A stretch of 64,000 bases of DNA from Acinetobacter halotolerans. Its GTDB lineage: Bacteria > Pseudomonadota > Gammaproteobacteria > Pseudomonadales > Moraxellaceae. The stretch lies in contig NZ_SGIM01000002.1 in assembly GCF_004208515.1 (NCBI RefSeq), forward strand, positions 62,001 through 126,000. The letters run 5' to 3'. Numbering within the stretch: the stretch's first letter is position 1; each line of letters opens with the position of its first letter. Position numbers and translations under genes: made by a program. This document shows positions 1 through 8,334 of this stretch, in pieces. The notes under the pieces are model-generated. The model was not told the origin of the DNA and ran no database searches. It saw nothing but the letters and a program-made list of their open reading frames with translations.

Positions 1-231
1 TGCGTGATAAATCTCACCATCTTGCCAGATGATTTCGATTTCTTCTAAAGCCAAAATATGGGTTGAAAGCTGAACTTGATCAAACTTGAGCTTTTGTACG
101 CCATAAGCATAAGGAACCAAGGCCCTAATGGTATGGTTTAAACGCTGCTCGTGATACGTATCTTGAATTTGGAAATGCTGTGGACGTAAAAATAAGCCTT
201 CGCCCCAAAGAATTTTTTCTGCTTTAAACAT
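1..231 (-). CDS. tssK: T6SS baseplate protein TssK (N-terminal fragment, cut by window edge)
   Basis: The 77 visible residues are the N-terminus of TssK, recognised by the family opening ILWGEGLFLRPQHFQ. TssK is the cytoplasmic trimeric adaptor that links the T6SS baseplate (TssEFG) to the TssLM membrane complex. The gene starts 16 bp after the tssA stop and reads the same way, so it belongs to the leftward clpV-tssA-tssK transcript. The rest of the gene lies outside the window, and tssL would be expected beyond it by analogy with other Acinetobacter loci (inference). Confidence 0.93.
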   Translation of the reverse strand, partial: MFKAEKILWGEGLFLRPQHFQIQDTYHEQRLNHTIRALVPYAYGVQKLKFDQVQLSTHILALEEIEIIWQDGEIYHA

Positions 232-247
232 ATCAATTTACCAGTAA

Positions 248-1345
248 TTATTCGTATTCATTCTTTGGCTGAACGCCGAGCATGTCTTGCACCATTTGCA
301 ATGGATGTTCATCTTTAATGACTTGGCTTAACCATTCATGTAATGGCATTTGACTCCATTTAATTGTTTTTTGCAGCATATAACTCACGGGACTATGTGG
401 CTCATTTTTTTGAAAATAAGTTGCAATCTCTTGCAGCACTTGCATGGCTTGTTCACGATTTTCAACATGAGATTGAACTTGCGGTTGAAAAGACAGTTGA
501 TTGTGGGTCATTGGAGCCTGAGCCGTAACTGGTTGAGTTATTGGTGAACTTGGTATTTCGACTTGGGTTGCGCTTAGTTGAGTAGATTGTTCAAAATGAT
601 CGGTTTTATAGATCTTTTTTAGACTAATATGAATCGTATCTAAACTTGAATCAATCGCTGCAAAGCTTGGTGAATCTAAGCCCAATAAACCATCTAAAAC
701 ATTTTTAAGTACAGACCATTGCTGGAGGATTTCATTAAAATGTTGATAGTTTGAATATTGAAAGTTTTTATCTGTATTTAATAAAGCCTGTTCAAATTGC
801 TCTAATTCAGTGTGGTTATTCGTACTATCATAATCATCACTTTGTTTACGACGAATATTTTCATGATAGAGAAAATTGTCATAATCGAGCAAATGATAAA
901 AAGGCGAGTGATCAACTAACGAGACTTTTTTAATGAGTAACGGTAACTGGTTAATTAACCCCTGTAATAAACCAATGCGTTGATCAAGATCATCATCTTC
1001 AACTTCTGGGTGTATTGTGAGCCAGTATTCCTCAAGTAAGCGATGGCTTAATTCTAAGCTTTTAGCAATACCTGAAAAACCATAAAGATTTGCCCAAGCC
1101 TCTGAAAGCCACGTAAGCAAGCGAATATCTTTACTTTTAGATTGCAGCAAATCAATAGATGTAGATGCCACAAAATCCCAATCAGCTTGCTTAGGTTCGG
1201 TGACCCAATCCCCTTGATCCAACAAAACATCATCTTGCGTTCTCGCTTTTTTGATGCTGTGAAACTCATTGGAAAAAGAATAATCTTCACCACAAGGCGA
1301 TTGCTCATGAATTGGTGTAAGTAATAGGGATATGTCCATATTCAT
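248..1345 (-). CDS. tssA: T6SS protein TssA
   Basis: A 365-residue cytoplasmic protein with an ImpA-type N-terminal domain: SPCGEDYSFSNEF near residues 16-28, followed by the conserved helical region with DWDFV and KSKDIRLLTWL. TssA proteins prime tail-sheath polymerisation and dock on the baseplate or the distal sheath end. A Gln/Pro/Thr-rich linker at about 255-290 leads to a short C-terminal helical domain (SPVSYMLQKTIKW), as in short TssA classes. It follows clpV by 27 bp and precedes tssK by 16 bp, in one leftward operon. No strong ribosome binding site is visible; Met3 is an alternative start. Confidence 0.93.
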   Translation of the reverse strand: MNMDISLLLTPIHEQSPCGEDYSFSNEFHSIKKARTQDDVLLDQGDWVTEPKQADWDFVASTSIDLLQSKSKDIRLLTWLSEAWANLYGFSGIAKSLELSHRLLEEYWLTIHPEVEDDDLDQRIGLLQGLINQLPLLIKKVSLVDHSPFYHLLDYDNFLYHENIRRKQSDDYDSTNNHTELEQFEQALLNTDKNFQYSNYQHFNEILQQWSVLKNVLDGLLGLDSPSFAAIDSSLDTIHISLKKIYKTDHFEQSTQLSATQVEIPSSPITQPVTAQAPMTHNQLSFQPQVQSHVENREQAMQVLQEIATYFQKNEPHSPVSYMLQKTIKWSQMPLHEWLSQVIKDEHPLQMVQDMLGVQPKNEYE

Positions 1346-1372
1346 AACAATTGGGGCTCAATCTCAAGAATC

Positions 1373-4042
1373 TTAAACGTCAGCTTTTGCTTTTTTACTC
1401 GAACGCTTTCTAGTTCCTTTTTCTACAGGATCTAATTGATAGCTAATATCCTCATCTTTGACGTCAATAATGATGAGTTTCGGTAGTTTATGCTCAGCTA
1501 AAGCAACGAGAATTTCAGTTGCAAGTGAAGGTAATACAGTCGAGTTTAGGATATTGTCCACATTTCGAGCACCACTATCAACTTCAGTACAACGGTTCAA
1601 CAGTAGTTCGACAAGCTCGTCAGAATATTGAACTTTAGTGGCATATTGCTTTTCAATTCTAGAAACAATTTTACCCAGCTTATGTTTAATAATTCTGACT
1701 AGTAACTCATCATGTAATGGGAAGTAAGGGACGATCCGCATACGACCAATAAATGCTGGTTTAAATTGCTTATATAAGCTTGGTTTTAAGTGTTCGAGTA
1801 AATCTTCAGCATTTGGCCACTCTTCAACAGGTTGATTTAAGCAAGCCTGCATAATTGCACTTGATCCAGTATTTGAAGTGAGCAAGATGGTTGTATTTTT
1901 AAAATCAATGATGCGACCTTCACCATCTTCCAGTGTCCCTTTATCGAATACTTGGTAGAAAAGTTCCTGTACATCACTATGGGCTTTCTCGATTTCATCC
2001 AATAACACAACACTATATGGATTGCGGCGAACAGCTTCAGTGAGAACGCCACCTTGGCCATAACCAACATAGCCAGGAGGGGCGCCTTTCAAAGAAGAAA
2101 CGGTATGTGCTTCTTGATATTCAGACATATTGATGGTGATTAAATGTTGTTCGCCACCATAAAGCTCATTGGCTAAAGCCAAGGCTGTTTCGGTCTTCCC
2201 AACACCACTTGGCCCAACTAACATGAACACGCCTTGAGGTTTATTGGGGTCTTCTAATTTGGCTTTAGAGGTTTTAATACCTTGCACCAATTGTTTAAGT
2301 GCATAGTCTTGACCCATGACTCGCTCAGCCAATTTATCCTCAAGCGTTAAAATCTGCTTAATTTCATCATTGACCATATTTCCAACAGGAATTCCTGTCC
2401 AGTCAGAAATAATTTCGTTAATAATTCTTGGTGTGACACGTTCAAAGACCAAAGGGCTTTGTCCTTGAAGTTTGATCAAATCCGCTCTTAAATCGGCGAT
2501 CTGATTTTTGGTCTCAGCGTATTCATATTCAGCATTCAATTGCTGGATTTGTTTTACCAACGCAAGCTCTTGTTGCCATCGGCTTTCAATTGCTTGTATC
2601 TCATTTTCTAAAGTTGATAGTTCTTGGTTAAGCTGCTCTAAACGCTCATGATGGATCGGGAATTGCTGATGCTCATGGGTTAGAATTTGCTGTTCCAATT
2701 TCAAATTGTGTTGTTGAGCTTTGAACTGATCCAGAATAACGGGTTGGGCATTTTGAGTTAATGCTACACGAGCCGCAGCGGTATCTAACACGCTAATTGC
2801 CTTGTCGGGAAGCTGACGTCCACTGATATAACGATGAGATGCCTGAACAGCAGTCACAATGGCTTGATCATCAATATGTAAGTTGAAATGGTTTTGCATG
2901 ACAGGAATCATGGCACGCAACATATCGATGGCAACCTCTTCGGTTGGCTCTTCTACTTTAACCACTTGAAAGCGACGGCTCAGGGCTGCATCTTTCTCAA
3001 AATATTGTTTATATTCTGCCCAAGTTGTAGCTGCAATCGTTCTTAATTCACCACGTGCCAAGGCAGGTTTAAGCAGGTTGGCAGCGTCATTCTGCCCAGC
3101 TTGACCACCAGCACCGATCAAGGTATGTGCTTCATCGATAAATAAAATAATCGGGTGGGTCGATGCTTGAACTTCTTGAATCACTTGTTTTAAACGATTT
3201 TCAAACTCACCTTTAACACTTGCACCAGCTTGTAATAGTCCCATGTCTAATACATGCAATTGTACATTTCTTAATGCTTCAGGCACTAAGCCTTGCGCTA
3301 TTTTTAATGCTAACCCTTCTACAACAGCGGTTTTACCCACACCAGGTTCACCTGTCAGAATCGGATTGTTCTGGCGACGACGCATCAAGATGTCGAGCAT
3401 TAAGCGAATTTCGAATTCTCGCCCAATAACAGGATCAATCTGCCCATTTTGTGCTTTTGTCGTCAGATTGATGGTGTATTGGTCTAATGCAGGCGTTTTT
3501 ACAGTGGTAGCAGTTGCTGTATTTTCTTTTTGTGGTTCTATTGATGCTGTCGATGGTTCAGTTTGCGTTTGCTCGCTACTCTGACCACAAATATCTAAAA
3601 ACTTGTGTTTCATAGTATCGATAGGGAATAGCTCAAACAAGCTCGACGCTCTGAAGGCAATTTGTTGTAAATCAGGGGCTGTTAACAGTGCGATAATTAA
3701 ATGGCTACTCCGAATTAACGGTGTTTGCTCAGCAGATGCTAAAAGCCATGCTTGTTCAAATAACTTAACAATCGATTTTGCAAATATAGGGGTCCGAGTA
3801 TTACCTTTGGGTAAAGAGGCAATTGTTTCTTTTAAATCATTAGTTAAAGCATCTGCGGAAATATTATTTTTTTGTAATAAAATAAGTAAATCATTCACTG
3901 GACTTTGATTTAATAACTCTACAAATAAATGCTCAATCTCAATCTCATAATTCAATTGATTAATGCAGTAATTGGCAGATTTTTCTAATGCAGCACGAGT
4001 AGGAGGTGATAGTTTTGTAATTAAAACCTTTAAATTACTCAT
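1373..4042 (-). CDS. clpV: T6SS AAA+ ATPase ClpV (TssH)
   Basis: An 889-residue Hsp100/ClpB-type unfoldase that recycles contracted TssB/TssC sheath. Visible parts: an N-terminal Clp repeat domain (about 1-150), a linker (155-185), a first AAA+ module with Walker A GEPGVGKT at 231-238 and Walker B FIDEAH at 301-306, a coiled-coil middle domain (about 440-530), and a second AAA+ module with Walker A GPSGVGKT at 610-617. The tail is very basic (RKRSSKKAK). Length and layout fit full-size ClpV. It is the first gene of the leftward T6SS transcript and is divergent from the asaA-tssBC operon. Confidence 0.96.
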   Translation of the reverse strand: MSNLKVLITKLSPPTRAALEKSANYCINQLNYEIEIEHLFVELLNQSPVNDLLILLQKNNISADALTNDLKETIASLPKGNTRTPIFAKSIVKLFEQAWLLASAEQTPLIRSSHLIIALLTAPDLQQIAFRASSLFELFPIDTMKHKFLDICGQSSEQTQTEPSTASIEPQKENTATATTVKTPALDQYTINLTTKAQNGQIDPVIGREFEIRLMLDILMRRRQNNPILTGEPGVGKTAVVEGLALKIAQGLVPEALRNVQLHVLDMGLLQAGASVKGEFENRLKQVIQEVQASTHPIILFIDEAHTLIGAGGQAGQNDAANLLKPALARGELRTIAATTWAEYKQYFEKDAALSRRFQVVKVEEPTEEVAIDMLRAMIPVMQNHFNLHIDDQAIVTAVQASHRYISGRQLPDKAISVLDTAAARVALTQNAQPVILDQFKAQQHNLKLEQQILTHEHQQFPIHHERLEQLNQELSTLENEIQAIESRWQQELALVKQIQQLNAEYEYAETKNQIADLRADLIKLQGQSPLVFERVTPRIINEIISDWTGIPVGNMVNDEIKQILTLEDKLAERVMGQDYALKQLVQGIKTSKAKLEDPNKPQGVFMLVGPSGVGKTETALALANELYGGEQHLITINMSEYQEAHTVSSLKGAPPGYVGYGQGGVLTEAVRRNPYSVVLLDEIEKAHSDVQELFYQVFDKGTLEDGEGRIIDFKNTTILLTSNTGSSAIMQACLNQPVEEWPNAEDLLEHLKPSLYKQFKPAFIGRMRIVPYFPLHDELLVRIIKHKLGKIVSRIEKQYATKVQYSDELVELLLNRCTEVDSGARNVDNILNSTVLPSLATEILVALAEHKLPKLIIIDVKDEDISYQLDPVEKGTRKRSSKKAKADV

Positions 4043-4408
4043 TTATTACTCACAATAATTTTGAATATCAAGCCCCGCTAAGTAAGTTCAGACTTGATAT
4101 TGTTGTTATATCTAAAATATATTTTCTGAATAAAATTAAAAACTTAGCTTTACTCTATCTGAGTGTACAGATTATTCTACAACAAAATATATTAATTTTA
4201 AATAGAAAGGGAGTACTATTCTTAAAAAAAATATTTGAGGTAATATAATTAAAATAATTTAATAATGTTAGAAAACGTAAATAGTATTGACTTTCTATGT
4301 GGTTTTTTTGTTAAATTCGCCACAATGTTCTAGGTGCACGAAATTGATGAGTAAGAGGGTTTTTTAAACAATAATTGTCGACTCTTCAATTATATAAGTT
4401 AAATAATT
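4043..4408. promoter_or_regulatory. Divergent T6SS intergenic region
   Basis: This 366-bp AT-rich stretch separates the two divergent T6SS transcripts and must hold both promoters. No ORF or RNA gene is seen in it. A rightward sigma-70-like promoter can be proposed: TTGACT at 4287-4292, an 18-nt spacer and TTAAAT at 4311-4316, about 95 nt before asaA. The spacing is slightly long and the -10 is imperfect. The leftward promoter was not resolved. No sigma-54 GG-N10-GC element was noticed by eye. Confidence 0.5.
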
Positions 4409-5134
4409 ATGAGGCATATTTTGAAAAAAGGTATTGTAGTATCAATTCTTTGTATGGTTATGGGTAGTTTGGCTTACGCTGACGATCAAGAAACAAAAAG
4501 TGTTGATCAAGAAGCCAGCCTGACTGATCAAAAAATAAAACCAGTAAAGTTAAAAAGAAAGTGTGTCAAACAGAATCCATTAGTCGCGGGTCAAACGGAC
4601 CAAGCGCTATTGAAAATTTATCAGCAGGTTTGCGATAAATCGAATGCTAATCAGGTCAATGATTTATTGGCTCAAGCGGCGATGAGAATGTACGAGTTAA
4701 AGCAACCAATGAATGCTTTGAGGCTGGCAACTGAGTTGCAACAGAAAAATATTCATGGTTCGACATTAACTGATGTCACTTTTTTGGCGAGTGTTGATAT
4801 TGCAAACGATGCCTTGCAACACATGCGGTCTGATGAAATGCGTTATCTCAGTACTGATTTAACTTATCCACCTGCTAAGCAGCTAAGTGAGAATATTCGT
4901 ACAGCATTACCTGCACCTGTGATCACGACCAAAGCCGTAGAAGAAGCACCAAAAAAAGAAGCTCGAACTACGAGTACCGCGAATCGACGTGTAGCGAGTC
5001 AGCCTAAAACACGAACCACTTCTGCGTCGCGTAACACCACACAGACTGCTGCACCAGCAAGTCGTCCAACAACCACAACACCAAGTGCTGTTCGACCGAC
5101 AGGTACGAATCCATTCGCTTCGTTGAAAAAATAA
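4409..5134 (+). CDS. asaA: T6SS-associated periplasmic protein, AsaA-like
   Basis: An exported protein of up to 241 residues. It has a signal peptide (KKGIVVSILCMVMGSLAYA, cleavage before DDQ), a central helical domain with two cysteines, and a low-complexity Thr/Ala/Arg/Pro tail from about residue 175. Position directly ahead of tssB matches AsaA of Acinetobacter baumannii, reported as a periplasmic TssM-interacting protein needed for T6SS assembly; the name here rests on synteny and overall character, not on a homology search. The ATG at 4409 has no ribosome binding site. A TTG at 4421 lies 6 nt after GAGG (4411-4414) and would give a cleaner signal peptide beginning MKKG, so it is a serious alternative start. 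Confidence 0.75.
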   Translation: MRHILKKGIVVSILCMVMGSLAYADDQETKSVDQEASLTDQKIKPVKLKRKCVKQNPLVAGQTDQALLKIYQQVCDKSNANQVNDLLAQAAMRMYELKQPMNALRLATELQQKNIHGSTLTDVTFLASVDIANDALQHMRSDEMRYLSTDLTYPPAKQLSENIRTALPAPVITTKAVEEAPKKEARTTSTANRRVASQPKTRTTSASRNTTQTAAPASRPTTTTPSAVRPTGTNPFASLKK

Positions 5135-5150
5135 TCAAGGGTATAGAGTT

Positions 5151-5654
5151 ATGGCAAAAAGAGAAAGCGTACAGAAAAAATTGCAACGTATTCGTCCACC
5201 TCGTGTGCAGCTCACTTACGATGTTGAAGTAGGCGATGGCAAAGAGTCTAAAGAGTTACCTTTTGTTGTTGGTGTAATGGGGGACTTTTCTGCTGCTTCA
5301 GAGCTTGAAAAGACCAAATTAAAAGACAAGAAGTTTATCAATGTTGATTTGGACAATATTGATGAAGTGATGGAGTCTTTAGCGCCAAGAGCAGCATTTC
5401 AAGTTGAAAATACGTTGACTGAAGAAGGTGGACGTATGTCTGTCGACTTAACCTTTAATTCAATGGAAGATTTTAGACCTGAGCAAGTTGTACAGCAGGT
5501 TGATCCTTTACGCAAATTAGTTGCAGCGCGTGAACGCTTAACGGACCTTCGAAATAAAATTTCGAACAGTGAGCGTTTGGAAGATTTATTAGATGAAGTG
5601 CTAAAAAATACGGATCAAGTACGCCAATTGAGCGCGGAGGCAGAAAATGAGTAA
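5151..5654 (+). CDS. tssB: T6SS sheath small subunit TssB (VipA)
   Basis: A 167-residue VipA-family protein. The N-terminus carries the typical basic segment and RPPRVQLTYDVEVGD, followed by LPFVVGVMGDFS, the sheath-forming core, and a C-terminal helix (LRKLVAARERLTDLRNKIS) that pairs with TssC. TssB and TssC form the contractile cytoplasmic sheath that ejects the Hcp tube. It begins 16 bp after asaA and overlaps tssC by 8 nt, so translation of the two subunits is probably coupled. Confidence 0.96.
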   Translation: MAKRESVQKKLQRIRPPRVQLTYDVEVGDGKESKELPFVVGVMGDFSAASELEKTKLKDKKFINVDLDNIDEVMESLAPRAAFQVENTLTEEGGRMSVDLTFNSMEDFRPEQVVQQVDPLRKLVAARERLTDLRNKISNSERLEDLLDEVLKNTDQVRQLSAEAENE

Positions 5655-7128
5655 TTTACAAACTGCAACTGCATCAAATGTAGAAGCTGAATCAGCAAAT
5701 TTGCTTGATTCGATCGTAGAGCAAAGTCGTATTGCCCGCAATGATGACGAGCATGTTCGTGCTAAAAGTTTAATTGGCGAATTAGCCAAAGAAGTGATGG
5801 CAGGAACAATCACTGTTTCAGAAAATATGACCTTATCGATTGATAAACGTATTGCTGAAATTGATGCTTTAATTTCAAAGCAGCTTAGTGAAATCATGCA
5901 CCATGAGCAGTTTCAGAAAATTGAATCAACATGGCGTGGGCTTTACTATTTCTGTCAAGAAACACCTTCTCACTCAATGATTAAAATTCGTATGTTAAAT
6001 ACGACCAAAAAAGAGTTGGTGAAGGACTTCCAAGGTGCTACAGACTTTGATCAGAGTACTTTGTTTAAAAAGATTTATGAAGAAGAATATGGCTCATTTG
6101 GTGGTGCACCATACGCTGCGTTAATCGGTGATTTTGAGTTTGATCGCACACCGTCTGATATGTATTTATTAGAGCAAGTTTCGCATGTCGCAGCGGCAGC
6201 TCACGCGCCGTTTATCTCTGCAGCGAGCCCCAATATTTTAGGTCTTGAATCATTCACAGATATTGATCGTCCACGTGATGTTTCAAAAATCTTTGAAACT
6301 GCTGAATACGTGCAATGGCGTTCTTTCCGTGATAGCGAAGATTCACGTTATGTCGCTTTGACCATGCCGCATGTTTTAGGACGCTTGCCATATCATCCTA
6401 AAGAAGGGACTGCGACTGAAGGCTTTAATTTCATCGAAGCGGTAACAGGTGAAGACCATAATGATTACTTATGGATGAATGCTGCTTATGCCTTTGGTAC
6501 ACGTTTAACTAATGCTTTCGATGCACATGGTTGGTGTGCTGCCATTCGTGGTGTAGAGGGTGGTGGTTTAGTGGAAGGCTTACCAGTACATACCTTTAAA
6601 ACCTCAGATGGTGAAGTGGTCTTTAAATGCCCAACTGAGATTGCGATTACAGATCGCCGAGAAAAAGAACTCAGTGACTTGGGTTTCATCCCATTGGTTC
6701 ACTGTAAAAATACAGATTATGCTGCGTTCTTTGGTGCACAGTCTGCGCAAAAACCGAAGAAATATGACAGTGATACTGCGAACGCAAACTCTGCACTTTC
6801 AAGTCAGATCCAGTACATCATGGCTGTCTCACGTATCGCACATTATTTAAAAGCAATGATGCGTGACAAAGTGGGAAGCTTTGCATCAGCAGGCAATGTT
6901 GAAGCCTTTTTAAACGAATGGCTCTCACAATATGTTTTGCTTGATGATGGTGCATCTCAAGAGGCGAAAGCACAATATCCGCTTCGTGAGGCATCAGTAA
7001 AAGTTGTAGAAGATCCTGCACAGCCAGGTCACTACAAATCTGTGGTCTTTTTAAGACCACATTTCCAGCTGGATGAGTTGTCTGTTTCTTTGCGACTCGT
7101 GACTGAACTACCGCAGTCCTCAAATTAA
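5647..7128 (+). CDS. tssC: T6SS sheath large subunit TssC (VipB)
   Basis: A 493-residue VipB-family sheath subunit, the usual size. Diagnostic stretches include WRGLYYF, the DFEFDRTPSDMYLLEQ region, HAPFISAASP, and the C-terminal LRPHFQLDELSVSLRLV. It pairs with TssB to form the contractile sheath whose disassembly is driven by ClpV. The start overlaps the end of tssB by 8 nt, with a GGAGG ribosome binding site immediately upstream. A 137-bp leader separates it from hcp. Confidence 0.97.
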   Translation: MSNLQTATASNVEAESANLLDSIVEQSRIARNDDEHVRAKSLIGELAKEVMAGTITVSENMTLSIDKRIAEIDALISKQLSEIMHHEQFQKIESTWRGLYYFCQETPSHSMIKIRMLNTTKKELVKDFQGATDFDQSTLFKKIYEEEYGSFGGAPYAALIGDFEFDRTPSDMYLLEQVSHVAAAAHAPFISAASPNILGLESFTDIDRPRDVSKIFETAEYVQWRSFRDSEDSRYVALTMPHVLGRLPYHPKEGTATEGFNFIEAVTGEDHNDYLWMNAAYAFGTRLTNAFDAHGWCAAIRGVEGGGLVEGLPVHTFKTSDGEVVFKCPTEIAITDRREKELSDLGFIPLVHCKNTDYAAFFGAQSAQKPKKYDSDTANANSALSSQIQYIMAVSRIAHYLKAMMRDKVGSFASAGNVEAFLNEWLSQYVLLDDGASQEAKAQYPLREASVKVVEDPAQPGHYKSVVFLRPHFQLDELSVSLRLVTELPQSSN

Positions 7129-7265
7129 AAAATGAGATCAGCCAAAAGGGGAGGTTTGCACTTCACAAATGTTTGAGACTAAAGATGTTTTTTAGACGAT
7201 TCAAAACATAGCTGAGGTGTGAACAGACCCTAAAATAACTTTAAATAAACAGAGGTAATTTTTAA
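7129..7265 (+). promoter_or_regulatory. Structured hcp leader between tssC and hcp
   Basis: Within this 137-bp gap two distant segments can pair: GGTTTG (7153-7158) plus TTCACA (7162-7167) with TGTGAA (7218-7223) plus CAGACC (7224-7229). This would form a 12-bp stem with one G-U pair and a 3-nt bulge, closing a loop of about 50 nt. An AGAGG ribosome binding site lies just before hcp. The segment could be a protected 5' end or a processing site for a separate abundant hcp message; this is inferred from the sequence only. Confidence 0.4.
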
Positions 7266-7769
7266 ATGAAAGATATATACGTTGAGTTTCGTGGTAAATA
7301 CAAGGTAGATGGAGAATCTCGTGATTCAGAGCACAAAGGTTGGCTAGAAGTTAACTCTTGGTCTCACAAAATCCGTCAGCCTAAGTCTGCGACTTCAAGT
7401 AGTGTTGGGGGGCATACTGCTGAACGTGTTGAGCACGAAGATATGATTTTCCTTAAAGATTTGGACGCAACTAGTCCTAAACTTTGGGAAGCATGTTCTG
7501 CTGGTTATACTTTTGATGAAGTACAAATTGATTTTTATCGTGCAAACGGTGATAAGCGTATCAAGTACTTACAAATCAAATTGAAGCATGTTCTAGTTTC
7601 AAGTGTAACTCCGATTGTAAATGAAGAAGGTGTTCCAACTGAACAGTTCGGCTTGAAATACGCTGCTGTTGAGTGGACGTATAACCAACAAGATATTAAC
7701 GGTACTGCGAAAGGTGCTGTTACTAAGAAATGGTCACTTTCTAACAATACAGCATCATACGCTGCATAA
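7266..7769 (+). CDS. hcp: T6SS inner-tube protein Hcp (TssD)
   Basis: A 167-residue Hcp-family protein that stacks as hexamers to form the T6SS tube and is itself secreted. Family features are the start MKDIYVEFRGKYKVDGESRD, the WLEVNSWSH strand, SVGGHTAERVEHEDM and the C-terminal VEWTYNQQDINGTAKG. It has its own ribosome binding site and leader, and is followed by a perfect hairpin, consistent with tube protein being needed in large molar excess. There is no C-terminal effector extension. Confidence 0.98.
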   Translation: MKDIYVEFRGKYKVDGESRDSEHKGWLEVNSWSHKIRQPKSATSSSVGGHTAERVEHEDMIFLKDLDATSPKLWEACSAGYTFDEVQIDFYRANGDKRIKYLQIKLKHVLVSSVTPIVNEEGVPTEQFGLKYAAVEWTYNQQDINGTAKGAVTKKWSLSNNTASYAA

Positions 7770-7788
7770 TTAGAATCGTGATTTTTTC

Positions 7789-7817
7789 ATAGAGGTTAAT
7801 GATTCATTAACCTCTAT
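7789..7817 (+). terminator. Perfect hairpin between hcp and tssE
   Basis: A 14-bp perfect inverted repeat, ATAGAGGTTAATGA (7789-7802) and TCATTAACCTCTAT (7804-7817), with a single unpaired base between the arms on paper (the actual loop would open to about 5 nt). It is followed by TTCCCTTATCTTTCTG rather than a clean T tract. It sits 20 nt after the hcp stop and 28 nt before tssE, and probably acts as a partial terminator or as a 3' stabiliser of hcp mRNA. Confidence 0.65.
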
Positions 7818-7845
7818 TTCCCTTATCTTTCTGTTTTATCAAAAA

Positions 7846-8322
7846 ATGAATTTAGATCATTTATATCCATATGGGTTTAGGTCAACACTGTTTGATCGCT
7901 TATTACCTGAGCATGAAGATTATTTAAGGGGATTGTCGATTCAACAATTACGGGAATCAGTTGCTCGTGATTTGGAGGATCTACTCAATACCAGAATTGC
8001 GCAGTTTGATGTTGATATGGATGAATATCCTCTCGCAAAGAAATCTATTTTGCAATTTGGGATCATTGACTTCGTCGGGCTTTCAACTGCAAATCCATTG
8101 GATCGAGATAAAATTTGTCAGTCAATTGAGCAATCTATTGCAGCCCATGAACCAAGGTTGAGACAGATTAAAGTTGAGATGTTATTAGACGGGCATAACA
8201 TGGGGGCATTGTGTTTAAGTATCCAAGCTTACTTAAATATACATCCTTTATATGAGCCGGTTTTTTTTGATGCTTTATTAAAACCGACGACACAACAATA
8301 TGTTATTTCTGCAAGAGCTTAG
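7846..8322 (+). CDS. tssE: T6SS baseplate protein TssE (gp25-like)
   Basis: A 158-residue gp25-like protein that initiates sheath assembly in the baseplate wedge. The N-terminus YGFRSTLFDRLLPE, the segment LRESVARDLEDLLNTR, and DEYPLAKKSILQFGIIDFVGLS are typical of the family. The sequence before the ATG (TTATCAAAAA) contains no Shine-Dalgarno element, unusual next to the strong sites of its neighbours. It follows the hcp hairpin and precedes tssF by 12 bp. Confidence 0.94.
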   Translation: MNLDHLYPYGFRSTLFDRLLPEHEDYLRGLSIQQLRESVARDLEDLLNTRIAQFDVDMDEYPLAKKSILQFGIIDFVGLSTANPLDRDKICQSIEQSIAAHEPRLRQIKVEMLLDGHNMGALCLSIQAYLNIHPLYEPVFFDALLKPTTQQYVISARA

Positions 8323-8334
8323 CGCGAGAGAACT

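Noticed and set aside
3243..3908. Open frames antisense to clpV
   Set aside because: They lie wholly inside a well-supported clpV coding sequence, have unusual composition and no ribosome binding sites.
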